From Helicobacter sp. 11S02596-1 (lineage in GTDB: Bacteria; Campylobacterota; Campylobacteria; Campylobacterales; Helicobacteraceae), in assembly GCF_002272825.1 (NCBI RefSeq), contig NZ_MLAM01000001.1, positions 232,749 to 296,748 of the forward strand: a DNA stretch of 64,000 nucleotides. Reading direction: 5' to 3'. Position numbers and translations under genes: made by a program. Shown here one piece after another: positions 1 through 7,685 of this stretch (position 1 is its first letter; each line of letters opens with the position of its first letter). The notes beneath the pieces are model-generated. The model made no database searches. It was not told the origin of the DNA and saw nothing but the letters and a program-made list of their open reading frames with translations.

Positions 1-527
1 ACCCTAATGACGTGTTTTTGCTCAAGGTGTATTCACCTTGGGGGAGTGGCATTTGGAAAAATAGATATGAAAGCGTTGATTGGGAACTCAAAGATATTGA
101 TACATTCCTCCAAGATAAAAAACAAATCAAAGCCTTTAATGCCATTTCTCCCCATATGCTGCCGTTATTACTAGATATGCTAGAAAAAGGTAAAAAACAC
201 GGCGATATATGTTGGTGCTACCATATGTTTAAGACCAAGCAATTCACGCTTTTCCCCATCAAACCCCTATCTGTGAATCGTGGGCACGATGGCAGAGGCG
301 AACATTGCCTGGAGGATATCCATTGGCAAAACCAAAAACTTGAAATGGATTTTTCTCCAAAAATGGTTAAAAACTTAGCCTACAACCCCATTCACGATAA
401 AGAAAACCATAGTTTTTTCTATTCCTATAGACGCGATTTCATCGCACCTATACTTAAAAAAATCAAACTTTACACACCTATTCATAATATCTATAAAAAA
501 ATCAAACATTCAAAGGTTAGCCGATGA
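1..527 (+). CDS. Glycosyltransferase, C-terminal part (5' end outside window)
   Basis: The frame is open to the left edge, so this is the 3' part of a gene; the GTG at 12 is only the first start-like codon. The visible ~175 residues have an aromatic-rich segment ([14 protein letters not shown]), then [12 protein letters not shown] near residues 88-99. That resembles the C-terminal NxGxDGSGxHC motif found in a group of GT2-type glycosyltransferases from cell-surface clusters. The tail is basic ([13 protein letters not shown]), which suggests peripheral membrane contact. Its TGA overlaps the ATG of the phosphonate gene as ATGA, so the two are probably translationally coupled. It belongs to the glycan locus that follows. 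The family is inferred from the motif alone because the catalytic N-terminal domain is not in view. Confidence 0.65.
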   Translation, partial: PNDVFLLKVYSPWGSGIWKNRYESVDWELKDIDTFLQDKKQIKAFNAISPHMLPLLLDMLEKGKKHGDICWCYHMFKTKQFTLFPIKPLSVNRGHDGRGEHCLEDIHWQNQKLEMDFSPKMVKNLAYNPIHDKENHSFFYSYRRDFIAPILKKIKLYTPIHNIYKKIKHSKVSR

Positions 528-1843
528 GCACTCAAAAAATTGTTTATGTTGGGATGAGCGGGGATCTTCTCCACCCAGGACACATCAATATCCTAAAAAT
601 CGCCTCAGGTTATGGGAAAGTCATTGTCGGGCTTTTGACTGATTCTGCTATCGCTTCTTACAAAAGACTACCCTATATGACTTATGAACAAAGAAAAAAA
701 ATTATAGAAACAATCAAATATGTTTATCAAGTCATCCCCCAGACAACCCTAGATTATGAAGAAAACTTGAGAAAAATCCGCCCTGATTTTGTCGTGCACG
801 GGGATGATTGGAAATCTGGTCCCCAAGAAAAAACCAGACAAAATGTCCTCAAAACCCTCAAAGAAATAGGCAAAGGGGAACTCATAGAACCCACTTACAC
901 CGAAGGTATTTCTTCTACGCAACTCAATGAAAATGCCCGCTCCATTGGGATCAGCACCAATGCGAGATTATCCCTACTCAAAAGACTTATTCAGGCAAAA
1001 AGCCCTCTGCGGATATTAGAAGCCCATAATCCCATTTCAGCCCTTATCGTCGAACACGCCTATGCAGAGCCAAATGGCAAAGGGAATGGCAAGATTGAAT
1101 TTGATGGCATCTGGTCTAGCTCCTTAACAGATTCGACCAGCAGAGGAAAGCCCGACATTGAAGCGGTTGATTTAACCGCAAGGCTAACGACTATCAACGA
1201 AATTTTTGAAGTCACCACCAAGCCCCTCATCTATGATGCCGACACAGGGGGAAAGAGCGAGCATTTTGTTTTCACGGTCAAATCCTTAGAACGCACGGGC
1301 GTGAGCGCTGTTATCATCGAAGATAAAGTAGGGTTAAAGAAAAATTCGCTCTTTGGGAATGAGGTGCCTCAAAATCAAGAGAGCATAGAGAATTTCTGCC
1401 TTAAAATAAATGCTGGCAAAAAGGCGCAAATAACTTCTGATTTTATGATTATTGCAAGAATTGAAAGCCTGATTTTAGAAAAAGGGATACCTGATGCACT
1501 CCACAGAGCGCAGGCTTATATCGAGGCGGGGGCTGATGGGATTATGATCCACTCCCGTCAAAAAACCTCTGATGAGATTTTTGAATTCCTAAAACAATTC
1601 CGCAAAATTGACTCAAGCACGCCTGCAGTCATTGTCCCAACAAGCTTCAATGAAACCACTGCAAAAGCCTTGAATGGGGGGGGGGGCAATATAATCATTT
1701 ATGCCAATCATCTCTTGCGAGCCTCATACCCAGCGATGAAAGCTGTAGCTGAAGGTATTTTGCTACACGATAGAAGTAAAGAAATAGAGGGAATGTGTAT
1801 GGATATAAAAGAAATATTAAACCTCATACCCGGAACAAGATGA
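524..1843 (+). CDS. Nucleotidyltransferase-phosphoenolpyruvate mutase fusion (PepM)
   Basis: Two-domain protein of 439 aa. Residues 1-140 form a cytidylyltransferase-like domain with the HxGH motif (LLHPGHIN) and the ISSTQL signature. Residues ~145-439 are a PEP mutase: [19 protein letters not shown] and the diagnostic [10 protein letters not shown] motif (EDK-x5-NS). PepM converts PEP to phosphonopyruvate, the first step of nearly all phosphonate pathways. The fused cytidylyltransferase would activate the final phosphonate as a CMP ester for transfer, as in known phosphonate-glycan and phosphonolipid systems. An 11-G tract at 1676-1686 sits in the PepM domain just before IIIYANH and encodes Gly-Gly-Gly plus the first base of a fourth Gly codon. 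The frame is currently open. With 10 G, translation stops at once (GGGAI*), so the step is very likely phase variable. The activated substrate (hydroxyethyl- or aminoethylphosphonate) is inferred. Confidence 0.92.
   Translation: MSTQKIVYVGMSGDLLHPGHINILKIASGYGKVIVGLLTDSAIASYKRLPYMTYEQRKKIIETIKYVYQVIPQTTLDYEENLRKIRPDFVVHGDDWKSGPQEKTRQNVLKTLKEIGKGELIEPTYTEGISSTQLNENARSIGISTNARLSLLKRLIQAKSPLRILEAHNPISALIVEHAYAEPNGKGNGKIEFDGIWSSSLTDSTSRGKPDIEAVDLTARLTTINEIFEVTTKPLIYDADTGGKSEHFVFTVKSLERTGVSAVIIEDKVGLKKNSLFGNEVPQNQESIENFCLKINAGKKAQITSDFMIIARIESLILEKGIPDALHRAQAYIEAGADGIMIHSRQKTSDEIFEFLKQFRKIDSSTPAVIVPTSFNETTAKALNGGGGNIIIYANHLLRASYPAMKAVAEGILLHDRSKEIEGMCMDIKEILNLIPGTR
1676..1686 (+). repeat. Poly-G tract (11 G) in the PepM domain, reading frame ON
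   Basis: Eleven consecutive G residues lie about 155 bp before the stop of the PepM fusion gene. The present length keeps the frame through the conserved [12 protein letters not shown] segment. One G fewer gives a TAA within three codons, and one more gives an early stop in another frame. G runs of this length slip during replication in Helicobacter and Campylobacter. Confidence 0.85.
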
Positions 1844-1893
1844 AAAAACCTGCCACCTATCGCATTTGACAACCCACGACAAAAAGGAAAAAT

Positions 1894-3063
1894 ATGCTTG
1901 ATACCCAAGAATTTGGCAAAATATTAAAACAATATGATTTCAAAACCTTTGCAGGCGTTCCTTGTAGTTTTTTAGCCCCTCTGATCAATCACGCCTTAAA
2001 TGAAAAATCTTTTATTATGGCAAACAACGAAGGGGACGCCATTGCGATTGCTTCAGGGATCAGTCTTTCCCAAAACGAAATTGGTGTTGTTTTGATGCAA
2101 AATAGCGGGCTTTCCAATGCCCTCTCACCACTCACGAGCCTCAATTACACGTTTGAACTGCCTATTTTAGGGTTTGTTTCCTTGCGGGGAGAGGCGGGCA
2201 TTGCCGATGAACCCCAACACGAACTTTTAGGCACTATCACCGACAAAATTCTAGAAGTTTGCAAGATCGATTATGATTTTTTAAGTCCCGATATTTCTGA
2301 AGCTTCCAAACAAATATTATCAGCAAGAAATGCGATTGCCAATAATAAAAGCTTTATTTTCATCGTGCGAAAAAACACTTTTAAGCCCGTAGAACTCCAA
2401 ACCCAATCCCCTATCCCAGCCAATCCCCACCTCTGTGTGCTAAAGACACCAAAAACACAGAACCCCGAAAAAGAAAAACCCAAAAGAATAGAAGCCCTGC
2501 ATATTATCCATCAATACAAAGAGGCCATCATTCTAGCCACTACAGGCAAAACAGGCAGAGAACTCTATGAAATCACAGACAGCCCCAATCAACTCTATAT
2601 GGTAGGTTCTATGGGTTGCATTTCTCCTTTGGCACTAGGGCTAAGCCTAAAAATCACACAAAAAGTCATTGCTATTGATGGGGATGGGGCGTTGCTTATG
2701 CGTATGGGGAATCTGACTACTAATGCTTTCTATGCAAAAGGGAATTTCTGCCACATCTGCCTAGACAATCAAAGTCACGATTCTACTGGGGGGCAATTTA
2801 GCTTATCGCCTTATTCGGATATCCCCCAAATTGCGCTCAGCTGTGGCTATAAAAATGTTTTTACTCCAGAGAATTTGGAGGATTTCAAAAATACTTTGGA
2901 TCATTTTATATATTCTCAAAATCCAGAAGGTGCGACTTTTATCTACCTACCAATCCAAAAAGGGAGCAAAGAAAACCTAAGTCGCCCCAAAATCAAACCT
3001 AAAGAAGTAAAACAAAGATTGCAACATTTTATTAAAAACTCAAAGGATAAAAATGGAATTTGA
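1894..3063 (+). CDS. Phosphonopyruvate decarboxylase (ThDP-dependent)
   Basis: A 389-aa thiamine-diphosphate enzyme that decarboxylates phosphonopyruvate to phosphonoacetaldehyde, the irreversible step that pulls the PEP mutase reaction forward. The N-terminal Pyr domain has FAGVPCSFLAPLI and the catalytic Glu region NNEGDAIAIASG. The C-terminal PP domain carries the ThDP motif beginning IDGDGALLMRMGN and ending in CLDNQSHDSTGGQ. The H-D-STGGQ sequence is characteristic of phosphonopyruvate and sulfopyruvate decarboxylases. It lies 50 nt after the PepM gene, with an AAAGGA Shine-Dalgarno sequence before the ATG, and overlaps the next gene by 11 nt. The neighbours make phosphonopyruvate rather than sulfopyruvate the substrate. 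Length is normal for the family and no tract interrupts it. Confidence 0.92.
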   Translation: MLDTQEFGKILKQYDFKTFAGVPCSFLAPLINHALNEKSFIMANNEGDAIAIASGISLSQNEIGVVLMQNSGLSNALSPLTSLNYTFELPILGFVSLRGEAGIADEPQHELLGTITDKILEVCKIDYDFLSPDISEASKQILSARNAIANNKSFIFIVRKNTFKPVELQTQSPIPANPHLCVLKTPKTQNPEKEKPKRIEALHIIHQYKEAIILATTGKTGRELYEITDSPNQLYMVGSMGCISPLALGLSLKITQKVIAIDGDGALLMRMGNLTTNAFYAKGNFCHICLDNQSHDSTGGQFSLSPYSDIPQIALSCGYKNVFTPENLEDFKNTLDHFIYSQNPEGATFIYLPIQKGSKENLSRPKIKPKEVKQRLQHFIKNSKDKNGI

Positions 3064-4096
3064 TTTTTACAATCCAGTCAAAATCAAATTTGGCAAAAAT
3101 CACCTAGAAGAAATCAAAAATATCCCGTATGAAAATATTCTATTAATCACTTCAGAATATTTCAAAAAAAATGGACTGGTCGATAAAATCAAAAAATTAA
3201 AACACCTCACTGCCATCATCGATACTATCCCTTCTAATCCGCAAATTCAAATGTTTGCGTCTTTGCATAACCTAGCAGAATCCTGCGATGCCATTATCGC
3301 AGTTGGTGGGGGAAGCGTGCTTGATGTAGCCAAGATTCTGAGCCTCCGTGCTCCTATTGGCATAAAAGGGGATGACATTTTCTTGCAACAAACCTCTCCT
3401 ATCATCCCTGTATATGCCTTTCCCACGACAGCTGGCACAAGCTCAGAGCTTACCCCTTGGGCAACGATTTGGGATAAAAGCAACAATAAAAAATACTCTC
3501 TCCATTTAAAACATCTCTATTGCAAAGAAGCTATTTATGACTGCACATTGATGATGAGTCTGCCTGAAGACATCACCATATCGAGCGCCCTAGATGCGCT
3601 GTCTCACGCTATAGAATCTATTTGGAACAAAAACGCCAACCCTATCTCCACCCACAATGCCCTCAACGCCATCTCTCTGATTACAAACCACCTGCCCGAT
3701 TTGATAGCCCAGCCAAACTCGCTTTTTTTGAGAGAACAAATCACGCTTGCTAGTATTTTTGCAGGTCTGGCATTTTCATCAACACAAACAGCCCTAGCTC
3801 ACGCTATGAGCTATCCTATCACTATGCAAAAAAATATCCCCCACGGCATTGCCTGTAGCTTCACGTTGCCATTTTTGCTAGATCACCTGACCAACCAAGC
3901 CTCAAAAGAGATTCTCTCGCCTTTTATCAAGCCCATCAAAGATCTTTTTAAAAAACTCAAAGTCGCCACAGAATTTAAAGATTATAATATCAGCAAAAAA
4001 GATATTGAAACGATATTCCAATCCCTAAATGCCAGGGCAAAAAATAGTCTTTTTGACCTAGAAAACATCAAATCTAGTTTATTGGGCAAATCATAA
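3053..4096 (+). CDS. Iron-containing alcohol dehydrogenase, probable phosphonoacetaldehyde reductase
   Basis: A 347-aa group III (iron-type) alcohol dehydrogenase. Visible motifs are the nucleotide-binding VGGGSVLDVAK (residues ~79-89), FPTTAGTSSELTPWA (~122-136), and the metal ligands in DALSHAIES (Asp and His, ~181-189) and in HAMSY..PHGIACSF (two His). Group III dehydrogenases beside PEP mutase and phosphonopyruvate decarboxylase genes reduce phosphonoacetaldehyde to 2-hydroxyethylphosphonate. Context therefore points to hydroxyethylphosphonate as the head group here. No aminotransferase for 2-aminoethylphosphonate lies in this operon; the only aminotransferase in view is WbpE-like, 17 kb away. 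The gene overlaps the decarboxylase and is followed after 9 nt by the LicD gene. The substrate is inferred from neighbours. Confidence 0.85.
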   Translation: MEFDFYNPVKIKFGKNHLEEIKNIPYENILLITSEYFKKNGLVDKIKKLKHLTAIIDTIPSNPQIQMFASLHNLAESCDAIIAVGGGSVLDVAKILSLRAPIGIKGDDIFLQQTSPIIPVYAFPTTAGTSSELTPWATIWDKSNNKKYSLHLKHLYCKEAIYDCTLMMSLPEDITISSALDALSHAIESIWNKNANPISTHNALNAISLITNHLPDLIAQPNSLFLREQITLASIFAGLAFSSTQTALAHAMSYPITMQKNIPHGIACSFTLPFLLDHLTNQASKEILSPFIKPIKDLFKKLKVATEFKDYNISKKDIETIFQSLNARAKNSLFDLENIKSSLLGKS

Positions 4097-4105
4097 GGAG
4101 TGAAA

Positions 4106-5062
4106 ATGAAAGAATCTGGAATAATGGATCCGCAACTACTAAAAAGACTTCAAGAAAAAACACTTGATGTTGCCAAAGAATTTAAAAGGGTTTGTGAAAA
4201 ATATCAATTAAGGTATTTTATGTCCTGTGGCACTTTGCTTGGAGCGGTCCGCCATAAAGGCTTCATCCCTTGGGATGATGATATGGATTTTTATATGCCA
4301 CGGCAAGATTATGAAAAACTTCTTGAACTTGATAGACAAGATTATCTAAATCAGACACATCAAGTTTTTAACTCAAAATTTATCCTTAAACACTGGAATA
4401 AGACGCAAAATTACATTTGGAATTTTGCAAAGCTTGAAGATACCACAACAACCTGCATTGAATCCACAATTGCTAAAAACAATGTCAAATACAAAAGCGG
4501 TTTGGGGATCGATATTTTTATCCTTGATGGGGGAGGAAACGACCCTGAAGAAGCAAAAAAACATTTTCATAAGCTTTTAAAATATGGGAATCTCCGCTAC
4601 CAAAAATATTGGGAAGCAAAAGTCTCAGACAGAAACAAATTCCCTATCAAGCAAATCAAGCAAGCTATCCTTACGACCCGTTCCAAACTTTTATTCAACC
4701 CTGTTTTAAAATATTTTCAACACAAAATTGAACTTCTATCCCAAAAATACAAATTCGATGACTCCCAAATCGTTGCCAGTGGCTTTGTGTTGGGAGTATA
4801 TCAAAACGCCATCCATTATCTCAAAGATTTTCAGCCAACGTTACAGCTTGATTTTGAAGATACGCAATTCCCCGCACCCAATAACTATAATGCCTACCTC
4901 ACAAGGCTTTATAATGATTATATGATACCCCCCCCCTCGAGCAAAGAACCGGGCATATGCCATATTACATCAATCTCGACCTGCCATTTTCAAAATACAA
5001 GGCTGATTACTATGATGACAACTAAACCGCTGATGACACTTATCAAAAGAATCGCACAATGA
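4106..5062 (+). CDS. LicD-family transferase, C-terminus frame-shifted by a poly-C tract
   Basis: LicD proteins transfer phosphocholine or related phospho-alcohols from CDP/CMP donors to glycans. The motif FMSCGTLLGAVRHKG followed by IPWDDDMDFYMPR near residues 35-65 is diagnostic. Here it would attach the CMP-activated phosphonate made by the three preceding genes. ATG 4106 is chosen over GTG 4100 because AAGGAG lies five bases before it. A run of nine C at 4928-4936 is out of phase with the family-like C-terminus. As written the protein ends in an unrelated 40-residue tail. With ten (or seven) C the frame continues as PLEQRTGHMPYYINLDLP and ends at TAA 5023-5025, which looks like a genuine LicD C-terminus. 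The present stop overlaps the next ATG as ATGA. Activity of the shifted form is unknown. Confidence 0.9.
   Translation: MKESGIMDPQLLKRLQEKTLDVAKEFKRVCEKYQLRYFMSCGTLLGAVRHKGFIPWDDDMDFYMPRQDYEKLLELDRQDYLNQTHQVFNSKFILKHWNKTQNYIWNFAKLEDTTTTCIESTIAKNNVKYKSGLGIDIFILDGGGNDPEEAKKHFHKLLKYGNLRYQKYWEAKVSDRNKFPIKQIKQAILTTRSKLLFNPVLKYFQHKIELLSQKYKFDDSQIVASGFVLGVYQNAIHYLKDFQPTLQLDFEDTQFPAPNNYNAYLTRLYNDYMIPPPSSKEPGICHITSISTCHFQNTRLITMMTTKPLMTLIKRIAQ
4928..4936 (+). repeat. Poly-C tract (9 C) in licD, native C-terminal frame OFF
   Basis: Nine C follow codons for DYMI near the licD 3' end. Adding one C, or removing two, joins the upstream frame to a downstream frame encoding a LicD-like C-terminus (EQRTGHMPYY..DLPFSKYKADYYDDN). 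The tract is therefore one C away from the full native product in this sequence. Confidence 0.8.
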
Positions 5063-6975
5063 AAATACTCCATCTGGTTTCTCAAGATTCTGGCGGTGCG
5101 GGGCGTGCGTGTTTGCGGTTGCATTTAGCCCTTTTGAAGCAAGGGATAGATTCGGTGATGCTGGTGCAGACCAAAACCTCAGATATTCCCAGTGTGGTGA
5201 GATTGGCAAAAACTAAAACGCAAAAAATCATCGAAAAACTCCGCCCTGCCCTCTGTAATCTCCCGCTCGCATTTTATCCCAAGCGCCACAAGGATATTTT
5301 CTCCATAGATTTCCTCCATAACGGGCTTTTGATAAAAACTATCAACGACCTCAATCCCGACATCGTGCATTTGCATTGGATCAATGGGGGGTTTTTGAAT
5401 ATCAAAGATTTAAAAAAAATCAAAGCCCCACTGCTTTGGAGCTTACACGACGCTAACCCCTACACAGGCGGCTGCCACGTAGTGGCAGCCGCCTGTGTAG
5501 GGGTTAGCGTTCGTTGTAAAAAATGCCCCCTGCTTCATTCTAGCTTCCCGTTTGACCTGAGTTTTTGGGGCTTTAGAGCCAAGCAAAAAACCTACAAAGA
5601 GCTTAATCTCACAATCAACGGGCTAAGTCGCTGGATTGCTAGGTGCGCTAAAGAATCCGTGCTATTAAGAGACAAAAAAATCATCAACTTACCCAATCCT
5701 ATCGATACAGAGATCTACTCCCCGATGGATAAAAACACCGCACGTGAAATCCTCAACCTCTCCCATCGCAAAAAAACCATTGCCTTTGGTGCGCTTAGCG
5801 CCACTAGTATCGAAAGAAAGGGCTACCCGCAGCTCAAGATGGCTTTAAGCAAGCTTGAAAACAAAGAAAATATTAGGATTATCATTTTTGGGGCTTCGGC
5901 AAATGAAAACGGCGAGATAGAAAATATTGAGGGTATAGAAACCCACTATCTTGGGCATCTCTATGATGATATGAGCTTGAAGTTGGTTTATAACGCTGCT
6001 GATGTGGTGGTTGTGCCAAGTTTGGCAGAATCCTTTGGGCAAGTTGCAAGCGAAAGCATTGCGTGCGGGACACCCGTAGTGTGTTTTGATGTTGGAGGGC
6101 TCAAGGACATTATCGAACACAAAAAAACAGGCTATCTTGCAACCCCCTTTGAGGCTTCTGACTTGAGCGCTGGGATCGAATGGGTGCTCAATCTCTCTAC
6201 CCAAAATTATCAGATTCTTTGTCAAAACGCACAGCAAAAAGCCATAAAAAATTTTAGCTCCAAAAAAGTATCTCTAGATTACATCAAAGCTTATGAAAAT
6301 ATCCTTGGGGGGGGGGGCTTAATTTATCAAGCGTTTTATAATCACTCTAAAAAAACTATTGCCTTTGGTGCGATTAGCGCCACAGCCATTGACAGAAAGG
6401 GTTACCCGCAACTCAAGATGGCTTTAAGCAAGCTTGAAAACAAAGAAAATCTTAGACTCATTATTTTTGGGGCTTCGGCAAATGAAAAAGGCAATATAGA
6501 AAATATTGAGGGTATAGAAACTTATTATTTAGGGCATCTCTATGATGATATGAGCTTGAAGCTGGTTTATAACGCTGCTGATGTGGTTGTCATCCCAAGT
6601 TTGGCAGAAAATCTCAGCAATGCCATTATGGAATCGCTCTCTTGTGGCACGCCTGTAGTAGCGTTTGATATTGGTGGCAATGCCGATATGATCACGCACA
6701 AACAAAATGGCTATCTTGCCAAGCCCCTAGATTGCGAGGATTTCAGTGCCGGGATTGCGTGGATTTTGGGTCTCACACCTCACACCTACGCCACCATCGC
6801 CCAAAATGCGCGCGACAAAGTCTTGAGAGATTTTGAATCCGCAACCATCGCAAAACGTTATATTGAAGCCTATCAAAATATCTTACAAACGAATTTAGCT
6901 ATAATGCCAATACAAAAAAACACCAAGGAAAGTTTTGAAACATCTGATTATCAAAATAATCAAGCTCCCTTTTAG
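5059..6975 (+). CDS. GT4 glycosyltransferase fused through a poly-G tract to a second GT4 C-terminal domain
   Basis: Residues 1-~415 form a complete GT-B, family 4 glycosyltransferase: N-terminal SQDSGGAGRACLRLHLALL, WSLHDANPYTGGCH plus a C..C pair, and the C-terminal donor site VVPSLAESFGQVASESIACGTPVVCFDVGG. Eleven G at 6307-6317 (codons for ILGGGG) then join it to a second donor-binding domain (~residues 425-615) whose first ~90 residues are nearly identical to the first (KTIAFGA.SAT, GASANE). The second domain lacks its own acceptor half. With ten G the first enzyme would end at once with a TAA (..ILGGGA*), so the tract switches between a normal single GT4 and the fusion. It probably arose by recombination between adjacent paralogues. 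A 61-nt near-perfect inverted repeat at 5450-5510 lies inside the acceptor domain. Confidence 0.85.
   Translation: MKILHLVSQDSGGAGRACLRLHLALLKQGIDSVMLVQTKTSDIPSVVRLAKTKTQKIIEKLRPALCNLPLAFYPKRHKDIFSIDFLHNGLLIKTINDLNPDIVHLHWINGGFLNIKDLKKIKAPLLWSLHDANPYTGGCHVVAAACVGVSVRCKKCPLLHSSFPFDLSFWGFRAKQKTYKELNLTINGLSRWIARCAKESVLLRDKKIINLPNPIDTEIYSPMDKNTAREILNLSHRKKTIAFGALSATSIERKGYPQLKMALSKLENKENIRIIIFGASANENGEIENIEGIETHYLGHLYDDMSLKLVYNAADVVVVPSLAESFGQVASESIACGTPVVCFDVGGLKDIIEHKKTGYLATPFEASDLSAGIEWVLNLSTQNYQILCQNAQQKAIKNFSSKKVSLDYIKAYENILGGGGLIYQAFYNHSKKTIAFGAISATAIDRKGYPQLKMALSKLENKENLRLIIFGASANEKGNIENIEGIETYYLGHLYDDMSLKLVYNAADVVVIPSLAENLSNAIMESLSCGTPVVAFDIGGNADMITHKQNGYLAKPLDCEDFSAGIAWILGLTPHTYATIAQNARDKVLRDFESATIAKRYIEAYQNILQTNLAIMPIQKNTKESFETSDYQNNQAPF
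5450..5510 (+). repeat. Near-perfect inverted repeat (29-bp arms, GTA loop) inside a GT4 gene
   Basis: Arms 5450-5478 and 5482-5510 are exact reverse complements around a 3-nt GTA centre. It lies in coding sequence directly after the conserved TGGCH motif, and the right arm encodes VVAAACVGVSV, where related proteins usually carry an unrelated Cys-rich loop. This looks like a templated inverted duplication that kept the frame. Confidence 0.85.
6307..6317 (+). repeat. Poly-G tract (11 G) at the GT4-GT4 fusion joint
   Basis: Eleven G between the first full GT4 and the second partial GT4 domain. With 11 G the frame reads through into the fusion. With 10 G the sequence becomes GGG GGG GGG GCT TAA, ending the first enzyme naturally. 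With 12 G a stop follows within about eight codons. Confidence 0.85.
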
Positions 6976-7216
6976 AATCACCAAAAAATCTTATCATAAG
7001 ATAAAAGCACTCTTTAATCGCCATTTTAATAAACCTAACTGGAAAAATATGAGGCATTTGCAACCTATCTCCAATATATTTGGCTTAGACAGGGGCACAC
7101 CTATTGATAGGGCATATACCAACGATTTTTTAAGCAAAAATTCTTGCCACATTCAAGGTGTAGTATGCGAAATTGCCGAATCTCGCTACATAAATAAATA
7201 CGGGGGGGGGGAGTGA
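6935..7216 (+). CDS. SAM-dependent methyltransferase, N-terminal part (split by poly-G, OFF)
   Basis: The first 93 residues of a class I methyltransferase found in glycan clusters, with the FGLDRGTPIDRAYTNDFL segment followed by GVVCEIAESRYINKYGGG. Ten G at 7202-7211 put a TGA directly after GGGE. With eleven (or eight) G the frame continues as GGGGVKKTEILHIN into the next reading frame, giving one protein of about 246 aa. The start is a TTG preceded by AAGGAA, inside the last 41 nt of the GT4 fusion gene. The stop overlaps a GTG as GTGA, so ribosomes could restart on the second half. Separate function of this fragment is unlikely because the SAM-binding core is divided. Confidence 0.75.
   Translation: MKHLIIKIIKLPFRITKKSYHKIKALFNRHFNKPNWKNMRHLQPISNIFGLDRGTPIDRAYTNDFLSKNSCHIQGVVCEIAESRYINKYGGGE
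7202..7211 (+). repeat. Poly-G tract (10 G) splitting a methyltransferase gene
   Basis: Ten G at the point where related methyltransferases have a conserved Gly-Gly-Asp-like turn. The present length separates 6935-7216 from 7213-7674; adding one G or removing two joins them in a single frame. Confidence 0.85.
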
Positions 7217-7674
7217 AAAAAACTGAAATCTTACACATCAATCATAGTAATCCCAATGCCACGATTGTAGGTGATCTCACGCAATATCAAAATCTCCCTA
7301 AAAACTATCTTGACTGCTTTATCTGCACTTTCACATTAAATTTTATTGATGAATATCAAAAAGCGATTGCAGGCATTCACTCTATGCTAAAAACAAATGG
7401 CGTCGCACTCATCACCGTAGCAGGTCTCATCCAAATCAGTCGCTATGATTATGAGCGCTGGGGCGATTACCATCGCTTCACCGATATGGGCATACAAAAA
7501 GACTTTAACAGGGTATTTGGTGAAGCAAATGTGATGGTGCAAGCCTATGGGAATGTGCTTACTGCGATCGCGGAATTGCAAGGCATTAGTGCAGAAGAGC
7601 TAAAACCAGAAGAATTATCTTATCAAGACAATGACTATCAAGTAGTTATCGCCATCAAAGCCATAAAAAGATAA
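7213..7674 (+). CDS. SAM-dependent methyltransferase, C-terminal part
   Basis: A 153-residue continuation of the split methyltransferase. Recognisable pieces are VKKTEILHINHSNPNATIVGDLTQ, the motif-IV-like LDCFICTFTLNFIDEYQKAI, LKTNGVALITVAGLIQISRYD and WGDYHRFTD. These match the second half of the same family as the upstream fragment. Translation in the present state could start at GTG 7213, which overlaps the upstream TGA, but the product would lack the N-terminal third. The likely role is methylation of a surface sugar. As a full-length gene it would be 6935-7674. Confidence 0.75.
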   Translation: MKKTEILHINHSNPNATIVGDLTQYQNLPKNYLDCFICTFTLNFIDEYQKAIAGIHSMLKTNGVALITVAGLIQISRYDYERWGDYHRFTDMGIQKDFNRVFGEANVMVQAYGNVLTAIAELQGISAEELKPEELSYQDNDYQVVIAIKAIKR

Positions 7675-7685
7675 AAACAAAACGT

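Noticed and set aside
524..4096. 2-aminoethylphosphonate as the pathway product
   Set aside because: No AEP aminotransferase is in the operon; the only aminotransferase in view is WbpE-like and belongs to the mannuronic acid route. Not excluded if one lies outside the window.
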